Numbered from the stretch's first letter, positions 32,511 through 42,527 are shown. The stretch is DNA of 64,000 bases from Pseudomonas saxonica (GCF_007858365.1 NZ_VFIO01000010.1:62001-126000); one strand, 5' to 3'. The notes: a model not told the origin generated them from the letters alone. Numbers and translations: made by a program.

Positions 32511-33920
32511 CTAAAACGATTTGATGATTTTGCCCAGGGTTTCCATGGCTTTTTCGCTGGCGGCATCCCACGGGCTGCCATAGTTCAGGCGAATGCAGTT
32601 GCGAAAGCGCTGGGTCGGGGAAAAAATCGGCCCCGGTGCAATGCTGATGCCTTGGGCCAAGGCCATTTCGAACAGCTTGAGTGAGTCCATTTGCTCAGGC
32701 AACTCCAGCCATAAAAAGTAGCCGCCCGTGGGTTTGCTGACCCGTGTCTGGGCTGGAAAGTAACGGGCAATGGCCGCCAACATGGCGTTTTGCTGCTCTT
32801 CCAGCGCATCGCGCAATTTACGCAGGTGACGGTCGTAACCGCCGTGCTGCAGGTAATCGGCAATGGCGGCTTGCGCAGGCATCGAGGCGCACAGCGAGGT
32901 CATCAGTTTCAGCCGTTCGACCTTTTGCGCATACCGCCCGGCCGCGACCCAGCCGATGCGATAACCGGGGGCCAGGCTCTTGGAAAACGAGCCGCAATGC
33001 ATCACCAACCCTTCGGTATCAAACGCTTTGGCCGGTTTGGGCGCATGCAGGCCGAAATACAATTCGGCGTACACATCGTCTTCAATCAACGGCACCTGAT
33101 GGCTGCGCAGCAGTTCGACCAACGCTTTTTTGCGGGCTTCGGGCAGGGTGGCGCCAATCGGGTTTTGAAAACTGGTCATGCACCACACGGCCTTGATCGG
33201 GTGCCGCTCAAGGGTATCGGCCAGCACCTCCAGATCAATGCCGTCACGCGGGTGCACCGGCACTTCGACAGCCTTGAGCTTGAGCCGTTCGAGCACTTGC
33301 AGGCAGGCATAAAACGCCGGAGCCTCAATGGCGACCAGATCACCCGGCTCCGTCACCGCCTGCAAACACAGGTTCAGGGCCTCCAGTGCGCCATTGGTGA
33401 TCAACAGTTCTTCCATGGGCAGCATCAACCCGCCGACCATGTAGCGCAGGGCAATTTGGCGACGCAGTTGCGGGTTGCCAGGCGACAGATCAGTGACCAC
33501 CAGGCGCGGGTCCATCTCACGACAGGCCGTGGCCATTGAACGGGCCAGCCGTTGAAGCGGAAACAGCATCGGGCAGGGGAACGCCGAGCCGAAGGGGACT
33601 GTATGCGGGTCTTTGATCGAGTCCAGTACTGAAAACACCAACTCACTGACATCCACCTGCATGGACTCGGCCCCGTGGCTGCTGACCACCGGTTCCGCGA
33701 ATGGAGTGGGGGTGTGCACATTGACGAAGTAACCGGAGCGCGGCTTGGCGCGAATCAGGCCGCGGCGTTCCAGCAAGTAATAGGCCTGGAACACCGTCGA
33801 GGGGCTGATCCCGTAGGTCTGACTGGCATAGCGCACCGAGGGTACGCGCTGACCGGGGGCGAGCACCCCGCTGCGGATCAGTTCGGCAATATCATCGGCA
33901 AATTGTTCGTAGCGCTTCAT
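32511..33920 (-). CDS. MocR-type regulator (GntR winged helix fused to PLP aminotransferase domain)
   Basis: 469 residues. N-terminal GntR helix-turn-helix (about 1-70: YEQFADDIAELIRSGVLAPGQRVPSVRYASQTYGISPSTVFQAYYLLERRGL type) joined to a fold-type I aminotransferase domain. The PLP lysine is in SFSKSLAPGYRIGW, and the substrate arginine region IRLNYG lies near the end. MocR proteins use PLP or an amino-compound adduct as effector. The target is unknown; the proline-rich small gene, glgE and the lipoprotein are neighbours. The ribosome site before the ATG is poor. Confidence 0.92.
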   Translation of the reverse strand: MKRYEQFADDIAELIRSGVLAPGQRVPSVRYASQTYGISPSTVFQAYYLLERRGLIRAKPRSGYFVNVHTPTPFAEPVVSSHGAESMQVDVSELVFSVLDSIKDPHTVPFGSAFPCPMLFPLQRLARSMATACREMDPRLVVTDLSPGNPQLRRQIALRYMVGGLMLPMEELLITNGALEALNLCLQAVTEPGDLVAIEAPAFYACLQVLERLKLKAVEVPVHPRDGIDLEVLADTLERHPIKAVWCMTSFQNPIGATLPEARKKALVELLRSHQVPLIEDDVYAELYFGLHAPKPAKAFDTEGLVMHCGSFSKSLAPGYRIGWVAAGRYAQKVERLKLMTSLCASMPAQAAIADYLQHGGYDRHLRKLRDALEEQQNAMLAAIARYFPAQTRVSKPTGGYFLWLELPEQMDSLKLFEMALAQGISIAPGPIFSPTQRFRNCIRLNYGSPWDAASEKAMETLGKIIKSF

Positions 33921-34041
33921 GGGGCGGGCTCGGTCCGGCGGGTTTCAGGTCAAGGCGGTTGAATCTTAAGACGTGCCTTGCTGGCGCGGGCCATTTTCAG
34001 CGCGATGCTCGCAGGGGTAAAGCTGTTTGGGCGAAGACAGC

Positions 34042-34206
34042 CTATAAACCGGTTTTCAGGGGGGGATGTTCACCCGGCGGATCGCCAATCGGCTTTGGAT
34101 CACCCAGCGGGGGTTCTTCCTCGGGGATGTGTTGAGGATCGACAGGCGGTAACACCGGGTCATCTATATTGGGATCAGGTGTCTCAGCGGGGATCGGGAT
34201 GTTCAT
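34042..34206 (-). CDS. Proline-rich 54-residue protein
   Basis: Short gene on the minus strand between mocR and glgE: it starts MNIPIPAETPDPNIDD and ends EHPPLKTGL. Seventeen of 54 residues are proline and a further tenth or more are Asp/Glu, with DP, EEEPP and IGDPPGE repeats, so it is acidic and probably disordered. GAGG stands 8 nt before the ATG. Similar short proline-rich proteins occur widely in Pseudomonas as hypothetical proteins. No function is known. The remaining 34207-34417 should hold its promoter and that of glgE; no clear element was seen. Confidence 0.65.
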   Translation of the reverse strand: MNIPIPAETPDPNIDDPVLPPVDPQHIPEEEPPLGDPKPIGDPPGEHPPLKTGL

Positions 34207-34417
34207 GGCGTTGGCCTCATTGCTGCATGGAAAGGTGTAGCCGGTCGACCGTCATCGTGCCTGAACGGTTCCCGTGCCATGACCAACGGCGTGTCGTCAT
34301 TTAGTCTGAACTTTTAAGCCGCAACCTCGCTCCCAACCTAGGTGCCCGGTGTTGATGCCGGAATGTGCTGTGAAACGACCACCCATCAGCGTCCCAGGGC
34401 GTGAGGAGTGAGGCTCG

Positions 34418-36415
34418 ATGAATGCTGATTTCCCGCTGGACCCCGATGTAACGTCCACCCTGCCGTTGTCGCAGGCCTTGCTATTGCCACGCATTGCCAT
34501 TGAATCCACGTCGCCGGTGCTGGATGGCGGCGAGTTTGCGGTCAAGGCGGTGGTCGGGCAGGTGGTGCAGGTGAGTAGCAAAGTGTTTACCGACGGTCAC
34601 GACCAGTTGGCGGTGACGCTGCATTGGCGCTTGGCCAGTAGCGATGACTGGTCGGCCGCCCCGATGCGCTTTGTGGGCAATGATGCGTGGAGCGGGCAGT
34701 TCACGGTGCCGGTGCAGGGGCGCTATGTGTTTTGCATCGAAGCCTGGATCGATCGCTTCGCCAGCTTTTGCCATGAGCTGGAAAAAAAGCATCAGGCCGG
34801 TATTCCCGTCAGTCTGGAGCTTCAGGAAGGTCGCATTCTGGTGCAGCACGCCATTGAGCTGAGCCAGGGTGAATTGCATGAGCAATTGCAGGTATTGCTG
34901 CGCCAGTTGTCTGGCCTGCTGGAAAACGAGCAAGTGGCCTTGTTTGTGCACGAACACAGTGCGCAATTGATGGCTCAGGCCCAACACCATGCGTACGTGA
35001 GCCTGAGCCCCGAGTTTCCGGTGGATGTGGAGCGCCCGTTAGCCCAGTTTGCCAGTTGGTACGAGCTGTTTCCGCGTTCAGCCACCGATGACCCCGGCCG
35101 TCACGGCACCTTCAATGATGTGCTCGAACGCTTGCCGATGATCCACGACATGGGGTTTGACGTACTGTATTTCCCGCCCATTCACCCCATCGGTCGCAGT
35201 CATCGTAAAGGCCCCAACAATTCATTACAGGCAGGCCCGGACGATCCCGGCAGCCCCTATGCCATCGGCAGCGAGGAGGGCGGGCACGAGGCCATTCATC
35301 CGCAGTTGGGCAGCCGTGAGGATTTTCGTCGCCTGGTGGCTGCCGCCGCGCGCCAAGGGTTGGCCATCGCGCTGGACTTTGCCATTCAATGCTCTCAAGA
35401 CCACCCCTGGCTCAAACAGCACCCCGGTTGGTTTAACTGGCGGCCTGACGGCACTATTCGCTATGCGGAAAATCCGCCCAAAAAATATCAGGACATCGTT
35501 AACGTCGATTTCTATGCTCCGGATGCCATTCCCAGCCTGTGGCTTGAGCTGCGCGACATCGTGCTGGGCTGGATCGACGAGGGTGTAAAGATTTTTCGCG
35601 TTGACAACCCGCACACCAAACCCTTGCCGTTCTGGCAGTGGTTGATTGCGGATGTGCGCACGCGCTGTCCCGAAGTGATCTTTCTCGCCGAAGCCTTTAC
35701 CACCCCGGCGATGATGGCGCGCCTGGGCAAGATCGGCTATTCCCAGAGCTACACCTATTTCACGTGGCGTAATACCAAGGCCGAGCTGGCGGCGTATTTC
35801 ACCGAGCTGAACCAAAGCCCGTTACGCGAGTGCTTCCGGCCCAACTTCTTCGTCAATACCCCGGACATCAACCCGCGTTTTTTGCATGAGTCCGGCCGTG
35901 CCGGTTTTTTGATTCGCGCCGCGCTGGCCACTATGGGGTCGGGGTTATGGGGCATGTATTCGGGCTTTGAGCTGTGTGAGTCGGCCGCTCTGGCCGGCAA
36001 GGAAGAGTATCTGGACTCCGAGAAGTACCAGATCCGCCCTCGGGACTACGGCGCACCGGGCAATATCGTCGCCGAAATCGCCCAGCTCAACCGCATCCGG
36101 CGGCAAAACCCCGCCTTGCACAGTCACTTGGGCCTCACGCTGTACAACGCGTGGAATGACAACATCCTGTATTTCGGCAAACGCAGCGCAGACGGCAGCA
36201 ACTTTGTGCTGGTTGCGGTCAACCTTGACCCGCATAACGCCCAGGAAGCGCATTTCGAGTTGCCGCTGTGGGAGATGGGCCTGGCCGATGACGCGCAAAC
36301 TTCAGGTGAAGACTTGATGAGCGGCCATCGCTGGACCTGGTACGGAAAGACGCAATGGATGCGCCTTGAACCCTGGCATCAGCCCTTTGGCATCTGGCGT
36401 ATCAAACCCCTTTAG
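34418..36415 (+). CDS. glgE: Maltose-1-phosphate alpha-1,4-maltosyltransferase GlgE
   Basis: 665 residues. Extends alpha-1,4-glucan with maltosyl units from maltose-1-phosphate. N-terminal beta and helical-insert domains (about 1-200) precede the GH13 barrel. Nucleophile D396 (KIFRVDNPHTKPLPFW) and acid/base E425 (IFLAEAF) lie within two residues of the positions known for the Streptomyces enzyme, and YFPPIHPIGRSHRKGPNN is typical for GlgE. First gene of the glgE-treS-glgB unit, 46 nt before the next start. Cytoplasmic. The locus has TreS-maltokinase to supply its substrate. Confidence 0.96.
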   Translation: MNADFPLDPDVTSTLPLSQALLLPRIAIESTSPVLDGGEFAVKAVVGQVVQVSSKVFTDGHDQLAVTLHWRLASSDDWSAAPMRFVGNDAWSGQFTVPVQGRYVFCIEAWIDRFASFCHELEKKHQAGIPVSLELQEGRILVQHAIELSQGELHEQLQVLLRQLSGLLENEQVALFVHEHSAQLMAQAQHHAYVSLSPEFPVDVERPLAQFASWYELFPRSATDDPGRHGTFNDVLERLPMIHDMGFDVLYFPPIHPIGRSHRKGPNNSLQAGPDDPGSPYAIGSEEGGHEAIHPQLGSREDFRRLVAAAARQGLAIALDFAIQCSQDHPWLKQHPGWFNWRPDGTIRYAENPPKKYQDIVNVDFYAPDAIPSLWLELRDIVLGWIDEGVKIFRVDNPHTKPLPFWQWLIADVRTRCPEVIFLAEAFTTPAMMARLGKIGYSQSYTYFTWRNTKAELAAYFTELNQSPLRECFRPNFFVNTPDINPRFLHESGRAGFLIRAALATMGSGLWGMYSGFELCESAALAGKEEYLDSEKYQIRPRDYGAPGNIVAEIAQLNRIRRQNPALHSHLGLTLYNAWNDNILYFGKRSADGSNFVLVAVNLDPHNAQEAHFELPLWEMGLADDAQTSGEDLMSGHRWTWYGKTQWMRLEPWHQPFGIWRIKPL

Positions 36416-36461
36416 GCCACGTCTGCAAGGCCCACCCCACTCGCATCGGCAGGGAGTCCAC

Positions 36462-39400
36462 ATGGCGAAGAAATCCGCTTCGGCAAGCTTTATCAAAGAC
36501 CCGCTCTGGTACAAGGACGCGGTGATTTACCAAGTGCATATCAAGTCATTTTTCGATTCCAATAATGACGGTATCGGCGATTTTCCTGGATTGATCAGCA
36601 AGCTCGATTACATTGCCGAGCTGGGGGTCAACACCCTCTGGTTGCTGCCGTTCTATCCCTCGCCACGGCGCGACGATGGCTATGACATTGCCGACTATCG
36701 TGGGGTCCACCCCGACTACGGCACATTGGCCGACGTCAAACGCTTTATCAAGGAAGCCCATGCGCGCGGCTTGCGAGTGATCACTGAACTGGTGATCAAC
36801 CATACCTCCGATCAACACCCGTGGTTCCAGAAGGCCCGGCACGCCAAAGCCGGCTCTAAAGCCCGGGATTATTATGTGTGGTCGGACACCGATGAAAAGT
36901 ACGACGGCACGCGGATTATCTTCCTCGACACCGAAACCTCGAACTGGACGTGGGACCCGGTGGCCGGCCAGTACTTCTGGCACCGGTTTTACTCCCATCA
37001 GCCAGACCTCAATTTCGACAATCCGCAGGTCATGAAAGAAGTGCTGGCGGTGATGCGCTATTGGCTGGACATGGGCATTGATGGCCTGCGTCTGGATGCC
37101 ATCCCGTATTTGATCGAACGCGACGGCACCAACAACGAAAACCTGCCAGAAACCCACCAGATACTGAAGCAGATCCGCGCCGAAATCGATGCCCATTACC
37201 CCGACCGCATGTTGCTGGCCGAGGCCAATCAGTGGCCTGAAGACACCCAGCAATATTTCGGCGACAGCGACGGCATCAATGGCGATGAATGCCATATGGC
37301 CTTTCACTTCCCGCTGATGCCGCGTATGTACATGGCACTGGCGCAGGAAGATCGCTTCCCGATTACCGATATTTTGCGCCAAACCCCGGAAATACCTGCG
37401 AACTGCCAGTGGGCAATTTTTTTGCGCAACCACGATGAACTGACGCTGGAGATGGTCACCGACAAGGAGCGCGATTACCTCTGGAACTACTACGCCGCTG
37501 ACAAGCGCGCCCGCATCAACCTGGGTATTCGTCGACGTCTGGCACCGTTAATGGAGCGCGATCGCCGCCGCATCGAATTGCTCAACAGTTTGCTGCTGTC
37601 GATGCCCGGAACGCCGACCCTGTATTACGGCGACGAAATCGGCATGGGTGACAACATTTACCTGGGCGACCGCGATGGCGTACGCACGCCCATGCAGTGG
37701 ACGATTGACCGCAACGGCGGTTTCTCGCGGGCCAACCCGGCCAGCCTGGTATTGCCGCCGATCATGGACCCGCTGTATGGCTATCAGTCGGTTAACGTGG
37801 AAGCGCAGTCGGGTGATCCGCACTCCTTGCTCAACTGGACCCGTCGTCTGTTGGCTGTGCGCAAGCAGCAAAAAGCCTTCGGCCGTGGCACCTTGAAAAT
37901 GCTCTCGCCGAGCAATCGACGCATTCTGGCCTACATCCGCGCGTTCACCGACAGCGACGGCAAGACCGAAACCATTTTGTGCGTGGCCAATGTGTCACGC
38001 AGTGCCCAAGGGGTCGAACTGGATCTGTCCGAGTTTGCGGGCCGTGTGCCGGTTGAAATGATCGGCGGTAACGCCTTTACGCCCATTGGCCAGACACCAT
38101 TCACACTGACGCTGGCGCCTTATGGGTTTTTCTGGTTTCTGCTGGCCAGCGAAAACCAGATGCCCGGCTGGCACACTGAGCCTTCGCAAAGCTTGCCGGA
38201 GCTGGTGACGCTGGTGCTCAAAAACGGCCTCACAGATGTGCTCAAACAACCTGTAAGCACGGTGCTGGAGCAGACTGTGCTGCCGAGCTGGTTGCCCAAT
38301 CGTCGTTGGTTCGGGCACAAAGAGACGCCCATTGAGCAGGTCACTATTGTGTACGGCGCGGCCTTTGGCGAGGCTGAATCGCCGGTATTACTGACGGAGC
38401 TGGAGGTCATGTGTGCCGGTCAGCCGCACCGTTACCAAGTGCCCTTGGGCGCAATGGGTGAGGAGCAACCCAATTCTGCAGTGGCCCAACAGGTCGTATT
38501 GTCGCGCTTGCGCCGCGGACGCCATGTCGGTTTTCTGACCGATGCGTTCAATCTGGAGCCCTTTGTACACGCCGTGTTATCGAGCCTGAAAAAAGGCCAG
38601 ACGATCAGCAGCAGTGCCGGTGACATTCACTTCAGCGTAACGGATCAGATGGCCACGCTGGGCCTCGATGAGCACAGTGAGGTGCGTTACCTCACGGGCG
38701 AACAGTCAAACAGCTCGGTGGTGGTGGGCGGGGTGTTGGTGCTCAAACTGCTGCGCCAACTCCACAGCGGCCCGCACCCCGAACTGGAAATGGGGCGTTT
38801 CCTGACGCGCGCCGGTTATCCGAATATGTCCCCGCTGCTCGGGTCAGTGCTGCGCCGTGATGCTCAGGGTGAGGACACGTTGCTGATGATTGCCCAAGGG
38901 TATTTGAGCAATCAGGGAGATGCCTGGAGCTGGACCCACAACACCCTTGAGCGAGCGATTCGCGACGAACTGGCAGATGCCCGATCCGAGCACGAACAGC
39001 ATTACAACGCGTTGAGCGAGTTGGCTGAGTTTGCCCGTGTGCTGGGCCAGCGACTGGGTGAGATGCATACCGTATTGGCACAAGCCCGCGACAACCCTGA
39101 CTTTGCGCCGCACACCACCACACTAAAAGACAGTCAGCGCCTGGCCACGCATATTACGGCGCAGGTCAAGCACGCCCTGCAACAGCTCAAGGCACACCTG
39201 AACGATTTGCCCGCCGCCGATCAACAGCGCGTCAAGCACCTGATCGATCAACAGGGCGCAATCAACGCCCACATCCAGCAACTGGCTGCCGATACCCAAG
39301 GCGGGCTGAACATCCGCGTGCATGGCGACTTGCATCTGGGACAAGTACTGGTGGTGCAGGGCGATGCGTTCTTTATCGACTTCGAAGGCGAGCCGTCGCG

Positions 39401-39809
39401 TTCCCTGACCGAGCGGCGAGCCAAACACAGTCCCTACAAGGACGTCAGCGGATTATTGCGTTCTTTTGACTACGCCGGTGCAATGGCGATCAGTAACGTG
39501 CAACAGGCGGATCACTCGCCCGAGGCAGACGATGCGCGGCAACGGGTCGTAGAGCGCTACTTAAATGATGCGCGTCATGCTTTGATCGATGCATATCGGC
39601 TGGCAACAGCTAGCCTTAGTCCTGAATGGACTTCGCCACGCGGTCACGATGCTGCGCTGGCGCTCATGAGCCTGGAAAAGGCGGCCTACGAAGTTATCTA
39701 TGAAGCAGCCAATCGGCCGACGTGGTTGCGCGTGCCCTTGCAAGGTTTAAGCGAGCTGCTTGCTCACTTGCCAAGCAGGGCCAAGCCTTTACCGGATGGA
39801 GAGAAGTAA
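36462..39809 (+). CDS. treS: Trehalose synthase-maltokinase fusion (TreS-Mak/Pep2)
   Basis: 1115 residues in two parts. Residues 1 to about 560 form the GH13 trehalose synthase (trehalose to maltose) with nucleophile D212 (DGLRLDAIPYL), acid/base E254 (LLAEANQWPED) and D325 (NHDELT). Residues from about 610 form the maltokinase (maltose plus ATP to maltose-1-phosphate) with the kinase-like HGDLHLGQ (near 955) and DFEGEP (near 973). The fusion channels maltose straight to maltose-1-phosphate for GlgE. ATG 36462 has AGGGAG 6 nt upstream; the frame reaches back into glgE but with no site. Its TAA overlaps the glgB ATG (TAATG). Confidence 0.96.
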   Translation: MAKKSASASFIKDPLWYKDAVIYQVHIKSFFDSNNDGIGDFPGLISKLDYIAELGVNTLWLLPFYPSPRRDDGYDIADYRGVHPDYGTLADVKRFIKEAHARGLRVITELVINHTSDQHPWFQKARHAKAGSKARDYYVWSDTDEKYDGTRIIFLDTETSNWTWDPVAGQYFWHRFYSHQPDLNFDNPQVMKEVLAVMRYWLDMGIDGLRLDAIPYLIERDGTNNENLPETHQILKQIRAEIDAHYPDRMLLAEANQWPEDTQQYFGDSDGINGDECHMAFHFPLMPRMYMALAQEDRFPITDILRQTPEIPANCQWAIFLRNHDELTLEMVTDKERDYLWNYYAADKRARINLGIRRRLAPLMERDRRRIELLNSLLLSMPGTPTLYYGDEIGMGDNIYLGDRDGVRTPMQWTIDRNGGFSRANPASLVLPPIMDPLYGYQSVNVEAQSGDPHSLLNWTRRLLAVRKQQKAFGRGTLKMLSPSNRRILAYIRAFTDSDGKTETILCVANVSRSAQGVELDLSEFAGRVPVEMIGGNAFTPIGQTPFTLTLAPYGFFWFLLASENQMPGWHTEPSQSLPELVTLVLKNGLTDVLKQPVSTVLEQTVLPSWLPNRRWFGHKETPIEQVTIVYGAAFGEAESPVLLTELEVMCAGQPHRYQVPLGAMGEEQPNSAVAQQVVLSRLRRGRHVGFLTDAFNLEPFVHAVLSSLKKGQTISSSAGDIHFSVTDQMATLGLDEHSEVRYLTGEQSNSSVVVGGVLVLKLLRQLHSGPHPELEMGRFLTRAGYPNMSPLLGSVLRRDAQGEDTLLMIAQGYLSNQGDAWSWTHNTLERAIRDELADARSEHEQHYNALSELAEFARVLGQRLGEMHTVLAQARDNPDFAPHTTTLKDSQRLATHITAQVKHALQQLKAHLNDLPAADQQRVKHLIDQQGAINAHIQQLAADTQGGLNIRVHGDLHLGQVLVVQGDAFFIDFEGEPSRSLTERRAKHSPYKDVSGLLRSFDYAGAMAISNVQQADHSPEADDARQRVVERYLNDARHALIDAYRLATASLSPEWTSPRGHDAALALMSLEKAAYEVIYEAANRPTWLRVPLQGLSELLAHLPSRAKPLPDGEK

Positions 39810-42037
39810 TGAGTTCTAGCAAGGATCTGGGGGCAGGAAAACAGGCACTATTGCCTGAGCAACAGGATATTGAGGCGTTGATCAGCGCCCAGCATCGTGA
39901 TCCGTTTGCCGTATTGGGGCCACATCCGGACGGGCAGGGCGGGCAGATTATTCGCGCGTTTCTGCCCGGTGCATTGAGTGTCAAGGTGGTTGCCCGCGAC
40001 AGCGACGACCTGCTTGGCAGCTTGCACGGCACAGACGTGGCAGGTCTGTTCGCCGCTCATTTCGATCACACGCAACCCTACCGCCTGCGTATCAACTGGG
40101 CGGGTGCCGAGCAGACCAGTGAAGACCCTTACAGCTTTGGCCCTTTGCTGGGCGAAATGGATTTATACCTGTTCGCCGAGGGTAATCACCGCGACTTGAG
40201 CAGTTGCCTGGGCGCCCAGGTGATGAGTGTCGACGGCGTACCGGGTGTGCGGTTTGCGGTCTGGGCACCGAATGCCCGACGGGTGTCGGTGGTCGGCGAT
40301 TTCAACATCTGGGATGGCCGTCGCCACCCCATGCGCCTGCGTCATCCGAGCGGCGTATGGGAGATTTTTATACCGCGCCTTGAAGCCGGTGAAGCGTACA
40401 AGTACGAAATCCTTGGCGAGCACGGCATTTTGCCGCTCAAGGCCGACCCCATGGCGCTGGCAACCCAGCTGCCGCCCGATACAGCGTCCAAAGTCGCATC
40501 GCCACTGGCGGTGGACTGGCAGGACTCGGCCTGGATGGAGGGTCGCGCCGAGCATCACCGTCACGACAAGCCGCTGTCCATCTATGAGCTGCACGTGGGT
40601 TCCTGGCAATGCGAAGTCGACGATGTGGGCGACATCGCGCGTCAGTACACCTGGCATGAACTGGCTGAACGGCTGATCCCCTATGTGACACAGCTGGGCT
40701 TCACCCATATTGAATTGATGCCCATCATGGAGCATCCGTTTGGTGGGTCGTGGGGTTATCAGCCGTTGTCGCAGTACGCCCCCACGGCCCGTTATGGTTC
40801 CCCTGATGATTTCGGTGCGTTCGTCAATGCCTGCCATGTGGCCGGCATTGGCGTGATTCTCGACTGGGTGCCGGCGCACTTTCCCAATGATGCCCACGGG
40901 CTGGCGCAATTTGACGGCACGGCGCTGTATGAATACGCCAACCCGCTGGAAGGCTTTCATCAGGACTGGAACACGCTGATTTACAACCTGGGCCGCACCG
41001 AAGTGCATGGTTTTATGCTGGCCTCGGCATTGCACTGGCTAAAGCACTTCCACATTGATGGGCTGCGGGTTGATGCTGTGGCGTCGATGTTATATCGCGA
41101 CTACTCGCGTAAAGCCGGTGAGTGGGTGCCTAACCGCTTTGGCGGGCGGGAAAACCTTGAAGCCATTGATTTTTTACGTCACCTCAACGACGTGGTTGCA
41201 CTGGAAGCGCCGGGTGCGTTGATGATTGCCGAAGAATCGACGGCCTGGCCTGGCGTCAGCCAGAGTACCGCCCATGGAGGGTTGGGGTTTTCGTACAAAT
41301 GGAACATGGGCTGGATGCATGATTCGCTGCACTACATTCAGCAAGACCCGCTCTACCGAGCCCATCACCACAACGAGCTGAGCTTCGGCCTGGTGTACGC
41401 CTGGAGCGAGCGTTTTATCTTGCCTATCTCCCATGATGAAGTGGTGCATGGCAAGCATTCGCTGATCGACAAAATGCCTGGGGATCGCTGGCAGAAGTTT
41501 GCCAACTTGCGGGCTTATCTGAGTTTCATGTGGACGCACCCGGGCAAGAAGTTGCTGTTTATGGGGTGTGAGTTCGGCCAGTGGCGTGAATGGAATCACG
41601 ATCAGCAACTTGACTGGTATTTGCTGCAATACCCGGAGCACCAGGGTGTGCAGAAGTTGGTGGGGGATTTGAACCGGCTCTATCGCGAGTATCCGGCGTT
41701 GCATGATCAGGATGATGCCCCGCAGGGTTTTCAGTGGTTGATTGGTGATGATGCGACCAACAGTGTTTATGCCTGGTTGCGCTGGAGCAAGGAAGGCTCG
41801 CCGCTGTTGGTGGTGGCTAACTTTACCCCGGTGCCGCGTGAGGGGTATCGCATTGGGGTGCCTTTCGCGGGGACGTGGCATGAGGTGTTAAACAGCGATG
41901 CGGGGCTGTATGCCGGGTCTAATTATGGCAATGGTGGTGGGGTCGTCAGTGATGACTTGCCCAGCCATGGTCAAGGGTGTTCGGTGGCGTTGAATTTACC
42001 GCCGTTGGGGGTTTTGGTGTTGCAGCCGCAGAGGTGA
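39809..42037 (+). CDS. glgB: 1,4-alpha-glucan branching enzyme GlgB
   Basis: 742 residues. Makes alpha-1,6 branches in glucan produced by GlgE or GlgA. N-terminal N1 and CBM48 domains (about 1-225; GVRFAVWAPNARRVSVVGDFNIWDGRRHPM) lead to the GH13 barrel with nucleophile D (DGLRVDAVASMLYRDY, about 422), acid/base E (MIAEESTAWPGV, about 475) and ISHDEVVHGKHS. A C-terminal beta domain closes. The ATG shares one base with the treS stop, with GAGAAG before it. Last gene of the unit, followed by a GC-rich hairpin (42044-42060). Confidence 0.96.
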   Translation: MSSSKDLGAGKQALLPEQQDIEALISAQHRDPFAVLGPHPDGQGGQIIRAFLPGALSVKVVARDSDDLLGSLHGTDVAGLFAAHFDHTQPYRLRINWAGAEQTSEDPYSFGPLLGEMDLYLFAEGNHRDLSSCLGAQVMSVDGVPGVRFAVWAPNARRVSVVGDFNIWDGRRHPMRLRHPSGVWEIFIPRLEAGEAYKYEILGEHGILPLKADPMALATQLPPDTASKVASPLAVDWQDSAWMEGRAEHHRHDKPLSIYELHVGSWQCEVDDVGDIARQYTWHELAERLIPYVTQLGFTHIELMPIMEHPFGGSWGYQPLSQYAPTARYGSPDDFGAFVNACHVAGIGVILDWVPAHFPNDAHGLAQFDGTALYEYANPLEGFHQDWNTLIYNLGRTEVHGFMLASALHWLKHFHIDGLRVDAVASMLYRDYSRKAGEWVPNRFGGRENLEAIDFLRHLNDVVALEAPGALMIAEESTAWPGVSQSTAHGGLGFSYKWNMGWMHDSLHYIQQDPLYRAHHHNELSFGLVYAWSERFILPISHDEVVHGKHSLIDKMPGDRWQKFANLRAYLSFMWTHPGKKLLFMGCEFGQWREWNHDQQLDWYLLQYPEHQGVQKLVGDLNRLYREYPALHDQDDAPQGFQWLIGDDATNSVYAWLRWSKEGSPLLVVANFTPVPREGYRIGVPFAGTWHEVLNSDAGLYAGSNYGNGGGVVSDDLPSHGQGCSVALNLPPLGVLVLQPQR

Positions 42038-42041
42038 TAAA

Positions 42042-42140
42042 GCGGGCCGCTTTGCGGCCCATCGCAGCCTTCGGCAGCGGCTACAGGGAGTTGTAGCCGC
42101 TGACGAGGCACGAAGGCTGCGATCGAGCGCGTAGCGGTCG
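42042..42140. repeat. Two half REP elements in outward arrangement (site D)
   Basis: A perfect hairpin GGGCCGC-TTT-GCGGCCC (42044-42060) runs into a reversed REP (ATCGCAGCCTTCGGCAGC + GGCTACA, to 42084). A forward REP follows (TGTAGCCGCTGACGAGGCACG + AAGGCTGCGATCG from 42092). Here the TGTAG ends of the two REPs point at each other, the opposite of sites A to C, as if the right half of one element and the left half of another had been joined. Confidence 0.8.
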
Positions 42141-42241
42141 TAATGCTTTTGACTGTAGGTGTGCCCTCCCGGTGATTCGGGAGGTTTCGTACAGGGTTGT
42201 CGATTGAGATGGCTGGGGCGCGGGCCTATAGTCAGCGCTCG

Positions 42242-42520
42242 CATTAAGCGACCGGAGTACGCTGGCCAATTGAAGGCTTCGAGTACATATCCATTATTGG
42301 CGTCTAGCTGAAGTAATGGTTACGCCCTTACGGCGTGTCACTTTGCAAAAGCCGAGTGTCGGACCATGACAAAGTAACCAAAACGCTTCCGCCCCCGCGT
42401 ACGGCCCTCGCAGCTCTCCCGGCATCCATGCCGGTCGACCCACTCCGCGAAACCTCCTTTCGGCCTCCCGAAGGGGCGGCAGATCAAGATCACAAGCCAG
42501 ATCAAAAGCAGGTGGCTAGC
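42242..42520. repeat. Dispersed Pseudomonas intergenic repeat (degenerate copy)
   Basis: The stretch with CATTATTGGCGTCTAGCTG, GTAATGGTTACGCCCTTACG, AAAGTAACCAAAACGCTTCC and the ending AAGCCAGATCAAAAGCAGG matches, from memory, an intergenic repeat found many times in fluorescens-group genomes. That repeat is normally longer, with a central palindromic GC-rich part; here the centre is short. Open frames crossing it are not convincing genes. No other feature was seen between glgB and the gene at 42528. Confidence 0.5.
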
Positions 42521-42527
42521 CCGCGTT

